A DNA stretch of 8,370 nucleotides. Origin: Planctomycetota bacterium (GTDB lineage: Bacteria > Planctomycetota > PLA2 > JAEUHO01). The stretch is from positions 1-8,370 of the forward strand of contig JAPKHB010000160.1 of the NCBI GenBank assembly GCA_026647295.1. The letters run 5' to 3'. A model generated the notes under the pieces. That model did not search any database. It was not told where the DNA came from and saw only the letters and a program-made list of their open reading frames with translations. Position 1 is the first letter of the stretch, and every line of letters starts with the position of its first letter. Shown here in pieces: positions 6,824-8,370 of this stretch. The position numbers and the translations under genes are program-made.

Positions 6824-6895
6824 GCCGCGGGAGGGGCGTCCCGTCCTGCGAAGGGCCTCGAATGATGCACCGGAGCCTGGCTCCGTATGGTCAAT
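6824..6895 (-). repeat. Downstream element, copy 1 (72 bases, hairpin-containing)
   Basis: This copy matches 7635-7706 at 68 of 72 positions without gaps. The 43 bases at 6853-6895 are identical in both copies. Within it CGGAGC-CTG-GCTCCG (6871-6885) forms a 6-bp hairpin. On the - strand it directly follows the exbD copy at 6891-7454 and supplies that gene's TGA stop. It could be a 3'-UTR stem, transcript end or RNA processing site. No T-run follows the stem. Confidence 0.8.
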
Positions 6896-7454
6896 GGAGG
6901 CGGCGGGGGAGCGGACCCGGTGCGCCCTGGAAGGTCACGTTGGTGACGTCGAGTTCGAGGAACACGTTGAGCACCGACATCACGTCGCCGTGGGGCACGG
7001 CGCCGCCCTTGGGCGGCGGGGCGACGATCTCGCCGTTCACCTTGGAGGGGTCGCCCCCGTGCTCCTTGAGCTTGCGGTCGACGAGGACCTTGAGGGCCGC
7101 GACCACGGCGTCGTACTCCCTGATGCGCGCGATCGACTCGACGTGACGCCCCCTCCAGCCCTTGGGCAGGTGGAACTCGCGCGCGTCGTTGTCGACCTTG
7201 ATCAGGGTGTGGTCGTCGCCCTTGTCCACGCTCTCCAGGCCGCGGCGGAAGACCTTGACCTTCAACTTCAGGGGCTCGTCGAGGAGGGTCTGCCGGGCCT
7301 CGATGCCGGTGTTGTCGGGCAGGGCGCTCTCGATGCGCCGGTCGACCGTCTTGAACTTGAGGCTCAAGAGGAAGAAGATGATCAACTGGAATACGATGTC
7401 GATCATCGGCGTCATGTTCAGTTCGGTGTCGTCGGGCTCCAGGTCGAGGGGCAT
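6891..7454 (-). CDS. exbD: ExbD/TolR-type biopolymer transport protein, downstream copy
   Basis: The 187-residue protein has one transmembrane segment (~17-33) and the motif NMTPMIDIVFQLIIFF, with Asp19 at the position of the proton-carrying Asp of ExbD/TolR. The periplasmic domain ends VPHGDVMSVLNVFLELDVTNV, the usual ExbD C-terminal fold. ExbD works with ExbB/TolQ to turn proton-motive force into motion in the envelope. At ~187 residues it is longer than the ~140 of classical ExbD, with an extra lysine/arginine-rich stretch (~60-125). By hand count about 150 of 182 aligned residues match the other copy; the differences cluster at the N-terminus, at residues 47-63 and at the C-terminus, where ~10 residues are missing. 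ATG 7454 is preferred because GGGGAG lies 8 bases upstream. An alternative ATG at 7484, directly after an in-frame TGA, would add 10 residues. Leader 7455-7520 resembles that of the other copy. Confidence 0.92.
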   Translation of the reverse strand: MPLDLEPDDTELNMTPMIDIVFQLIIFFLLSLKFKTVDRRIESALPDNTGIEARQTLLDEPLKLKVKVFRRGLESVDKGDDHTLIKVDNDAREFHLPKGWRGRHVESIARIREYDAVVAALKVLVDRKLKEHGGDPSKVNGEIVAPPPKGGAVPHGDVMSVLNVFLELDVTNVTFQGAPGPLPRRLH

Positions 7455-7520
7455 GTCGGGGTCTCCCCCGCCGTCAGGATCCATTCACGGGGTCGGGCGC
7501 AGGATCCAGGTCGCGGGAAG
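7455..7520 (-). repeat. Duplicated exbD leader, copy 1
   Basis: This 66-base leader aligns without gaps to 8296-8361 at about 55 positions. Both copies carry two GGATCC palindromes 25 bases apart (7477 and 7502 here), a TGA followed at once by a possible start codon (ATG here), and a purine-rich Shine-Dalgarno region before the preferred exbD start. Confidence 0.75.
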
Positions 7521-7634
7521 CGGGTCGTCGGCCAGGGGCCGGTGGCCGGGCGCGCCGAGGGGCGGCGGCCGGGGGGAGGGCCGGGGCGCCGTGGCCACGG
7601 GGCGGGGCCGGCCGTCCGCGCGGGCGCGCGGAGC
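7521..7634. other. Unique spacer between the two duplicated exbD units
   Basis: This is 114 bases of nearly pure G/C sequence. It lies between the leader of the downstream copy and the repeat element of the upstream copy. I found no open frame with coding character and no counterpart elsewhere in the window; the corresponding sequence beyond the other unit's element (below 6824) is different. Confidence 0.5.
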
Positions 7635-7706
7635 GCCGCGGGAGGGGCGTCCCGGCGGGCGAGGGGCCTCGAATGATGCACCGGAGCCTGGCTCCGTATG
7701 GTCAAT
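7635..7706 (-). repeat. Downstream element, copy 2 (72 bases, hairpin-containing)
   Basis: This is the partner of 6824-6895, with four mismatches, all in the half away from the exbD gene. The 43 identical bases are at 7664-7706 and include the CGGAGC-CTG-GCTCCG hairpin (7682-7696). On the - strand it begins 7 bases after the TAG of the upstream exbD copy, so here it is fully noncoding. Confidence 0.8.
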
Positions 7707-7713
7707 CGAGGGG

Positions 7714-8295
7714 CTAGCGGATGCCCCGCTCTTCCATCTCGCGCTTGGTGAGCGGGCTCGGCGCCCCCTCGAAGATCACGTCGGTGATGTCGAGTTCGAG
7801 GAAGACGTTGAGCACCGACATCACGTCGCCGTGGGGCACGGCGCCGCCCTTGGGCGGCGGAGCGACGATCTCGCCCTTCACCTTGGAGGGGTCGCCCCCG
7901 TGCTCCTTGAGCTTGCGGTCGACCAGGACCTTGATGGCCGCGACCACGGCGTCGTACTCCTTGATGCGCGAGATCGACTCGACGTGGCGCCCCTTCCAGC
8001 CCTTGGGCAGGTGGAACTCGCGCGCCTCGTTGTCGATCTTGAGCATGGTGTAGTCGTCGCCCTTGTCCACGCTCTCCAGTCCGCGACGGAACACCTTCAC
8101 CTTCACCTTGAGGAACTCGTCGAGGGTGGTCTGCTTGGCCTGCAGGCCGCGATCCTTGGGCAGGGCGCTCTCGATGCGCCGGTCGACCGTCTTGAACTTG
8201 AGGCTCAAGAGGAAGAAGATGATCAACTGGAACACGATGTCGATCATCGGCGTCATGTTCATCTCGGTTTCGTCGACGTCTTGCTCGATGCTCAT
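7714..8295 (-). CDS. exbD: ExbD/TolR-type biopolymer transport protein, upstream copy
   Basis: The 193-residue inner-membrane protein has a short acidic cytoplasmic N-terminus, one transmembrane segment (~17-33) with Asp19 in NMTPMIDIVF, and a periplasmic domain ending HGDVMSVLNVFLELDITDV. Asp19 corresponds to the essential proton-pathway Asp of ExbD/TolR. It presumably works with an ExbB/TolQ subunit encoded just past the right edge (not seen) to energise an envelope process. It has the full C-terminus ending KREMEERGIR, which the second copy lacks. ATG 8295 is preferred because GGAGGAG lies 8 bases upstream. A GTG at 8325, just after an in-frame TGA, would add 10 residues (MDPDRGGDPP), and that frame is kept in both copies. 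Nucleotide identity with the other copy is very high in the core, including long runs without synonymous change. Confidence 0.93.
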   Translation of the reverse strand: MSIEQDVDETEMNMTPMIDIVFQLIIFFLLSLKFKTVDRRIESALPKDRGLQAKQTTLDEFLKVKVKVFRRGLESVDKGDDYTMLKIDNEAREFHLPKGWKGRHVESISRIKEYDAVVAAIKVLVDRKLKEHGGDPSKVKGEIVAPPPKGGAVPHGDVMSVLNVFLELDITDVIFEGAPSPLTKREMEERGIR

Positions 8296-8361
8296 CGGGG
8301 GGTCTCCTCCGCGGTCGGGATCCACTCACGGGGTCGGGCGCGGGATCCGGGGCGCGGGCAG
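8296..8361 (-). repeat. Duplicated exbD leader, copy 2
   Basis: This is the counterpart of 7455-7520, with GGATCC palindromes at 8318 and 8343 and TGA directly followed by GTG. On the - strand, the frame ending at the TGA (8326-8328) is open to the window edge and could be the last codons of an upstream gene, for example an ExbB homologue. That is too short to test here. Confidence 0.7.
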
Positions 8362-8370
8362 TCGGGGGGG

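Noticed and set aside
3986..6865. 959-codon open frame on the + strand
   Set aside because: It spans two genes on the other strand plus their spacers, and its product is low-complexity Arg/Gly/Pro/Ala. It is an antisense shadow of high-GC coding sequence.
6853..6895. Promoter beginning with TTGACC in the repeat element (- strand)
   Set aside because: TTGACC resembles a -35 box, but no -10-like hexamer lies at 16-18 bases, where the sequence is GC-rich hairpin followed by GGTGCA/GTGCAT.
1..8370. tRNA or rRNA genes, CRISPR arrays, insertion sequences
   Set aside because: I saw no cloverleaf or rRNA segment, no regularly spaced short repeats and no transposase frame or terminal inverted repeats. 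The only repeats are the exbD duplication parts.

Overview
This is a very GC-rich stretch (roughly 70% by eye) with densely packed genes, frequent GTG starts and long spurious antisense ORFs. The gene content suggests a Gram-negative, probably Planctomycetota-like bacterium: ExbD proteins of a type I associate with that phylum, a lipoprotein secretin with TPR repeats, and a sulfatase-fold lipoprotein. The phylum is an inference from family resemblance; there is no rRNA or other phylogenetic marker here.

Left part, + strand (1-1565): the 3' end of an oligopeptide/dipeptide ABC transporter ATPase gene overlaps by 4 bases (GTGA) a RidA-family deaminase gene, which is followed 10 bases later by a HAD phosphatase of the TIGR02253/PH1421 type. 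The three look like one operon combining peptide import, cleanup of reactive enamines/imines, and a small-molecule phosphatase. It ends at a strong hairpin in the 52-base convergent gap (1566-1617).

Right part, - strand (8370 down to 1618), read in transcription order: two tandem ExbD/TolR-type proton-channel subunits (7714-8295 and 6891-7454), a 90-residue putative lipoprotein with cysteines (6376-6648), a sulfatase/alkaline-phosphatase-fold putative lipoprotein with a helical, TPR-like tail (4493-6379, GTGA overlap with the lipoprotein gene), and an 895-residue lipoprotein secretin with TPR repeats (1618-4305). The secretin has its own leader with a hairpin, a 13-base palindrome and a clear Shine-Dalgarno sequence. 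An ExbB/TolQ partner is not in the window and would be expected just beyond the right edge.

The most striking structure is the exbD duplication. Each copy carries a similar 66-base leader and a 72-base downstream element, 43 bases of which are identical and include a hairpin. The sequence between the two units is unrelated. Together the - strand genes suggest an envelope system in which an energised inner-membrane motor, surface or periplasmic lipoproteins and an outer-membrane secretin may cooperate. That joint function is a hypothesis.
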